This document shows, piece by piece, positions 12,938-13,189 of a DNA stretch of 13,189 bases. The translations under genes were made by a program, and so were the position numbers. Numbering within the stretch: position 1 is the stretch's first letter; the number at the start of each line of letters is the position of its first letter. The notes beneath the pieces are model-generated. The model ran no database searches and was not told where the DNA came from. It worked only from the letters and a program-made list of their open reading frames with translations. Source of the stretch: JBBRLA01 sp038231615 (GTDB lineage: Bacteria; Myxococcota_A; Polyangia; Palsa-1104; JAEUJZ01); the NCBI GenBank assembly GCA_038231615.1, contig JBBRLA010000183.1, positions 1 to 13,189 of the forward strand. Reading direction: 5' to 3'.

Positions 12938-13189
12938 TTATGCCTTGACCGTCTTCGCGATCTGTTCCCTGGCCATCGCCACTACCCGCTCCCAACTGAA
13001 GCCGAACTTTTTCTGCAGCTCCACAAGCGGCGCCGACGCCCCGAAGGTCCGCATCCCGATGCGCGCCCCAGTACGCCCGACGTACCGCTCCCACCCGAAC
13101 ATGGACGCCTGCTCGATCGCCACCCGCGCCGACACATCCTGCGGCAGCACGCGGTCCCGGTACTCCTGGGACTGCTCCTCGAAGAGTTC
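12938..13189 (-). CDS. tkt: Transketolase, C-terminal end (partial)
   Basis: The last 83 residues are present and the gene continues past the right edge. ELFEEQSQEYRDRVLPQDVS, RVAIEQASMFGWERYVG, GRTGARIGMRTFGASAPL and ELQKKFGFSWERVVAMA are characteristic of the third domain of bacterial transketolase. The enzyme moves two-carbon units between sugar phosphates with thiamine diphosphate. The cofactor and catalytic domains are outside the window. It is followed directly by gnd on the same strand. Confidence 0.95.
   Translation of the reverse strand, partial: ELFEEQSQEYRDRVLPQDVSARVAIEQASMFGWERYVGRTGARIGMRTFGASAPLVELQKKFGFSWERVVAMAREQIAKTVKA

Noticed and set aside
11910..13094. 6-phosphogluconate dehydrogenase with a longer N terminus
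   Set aside because: The extra codons are the shadow of the transketolase gene. The Rossmann motif starts just after ATG 12893, with a ribosome-binding site before it.

Overview
This 13.2 kb window is GC-rich bacterial chromosome. Its style suggests a Myxococcota or other former deltaproteobacterial lineage: very high third-position GC, a small diheme CxxCH cytochrome, lipoproteins, an isolated type III secretion ring lipoprotein and xisHI outside cyanobacteria. That assignment is inference, because there is no rRNA or other marker gene.

Layout from left to right: (1) Positions 1-290 are a GC-rich tandem repeat tract, followed by a perfect hairpin at 355-374. (2) Positions 427-4609 (- strand) look like one operon: a polytopic membrane protein with a C-terminal ECF sigma-like module, then a CD-NTase, then a Cap2-type E2-E1 fusion. 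The last two are the core of a type II CBASS anti-phage system. No Cap3 protease is visible. The membrane/sigma gene sits where CBASS effectors usually sit. (3) Positions 4658-5220 are debris: a 5'-truncated DUF3465-like fragment butted against an IS91-type transposase fragment, then a short Cys-containing ORF. (4) Positions 5280-6960 (- strand) hold an intact Phd/VapC pair and a decayed second pair (DUF2281-like antitoxin plus truncated VapC), with a small frameshifted ORF in front. (5) Positions 7102-9396 hold a diheme cytochrome c (-) diverging from an SctJ-like lipoprotein, a second lipoprotein and a small membrane protein (+). (6) Positions 9510-9985 hold xisI with an internally deleted xisH in front. 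(7) Positions 10041-10992 hold an unassigned short ORF (+) and an intact RHH VapB/VapC pair (-). (8) Positions 11181-13189 (- strand) hold conserved metabolism: the 3' end of transketolase, a short-form decarboxylating 6-phosphogluconate dehydrogenase and MsrA, with a strong hairpin after msrA.

The window therefore looks like an accessory island (CBASS, toxin-antitoxin pairs, xisHI, IS remnants) next to a pentose-phosphate operon. Several accessory modules show different stages of decay: an internal deletion, a truncation, a homopolymer frameshift and a stop codon lost to a 10-bp duplication. The most interesting candidate is the membrane-anchored sigma-like protein linked to CBASS.
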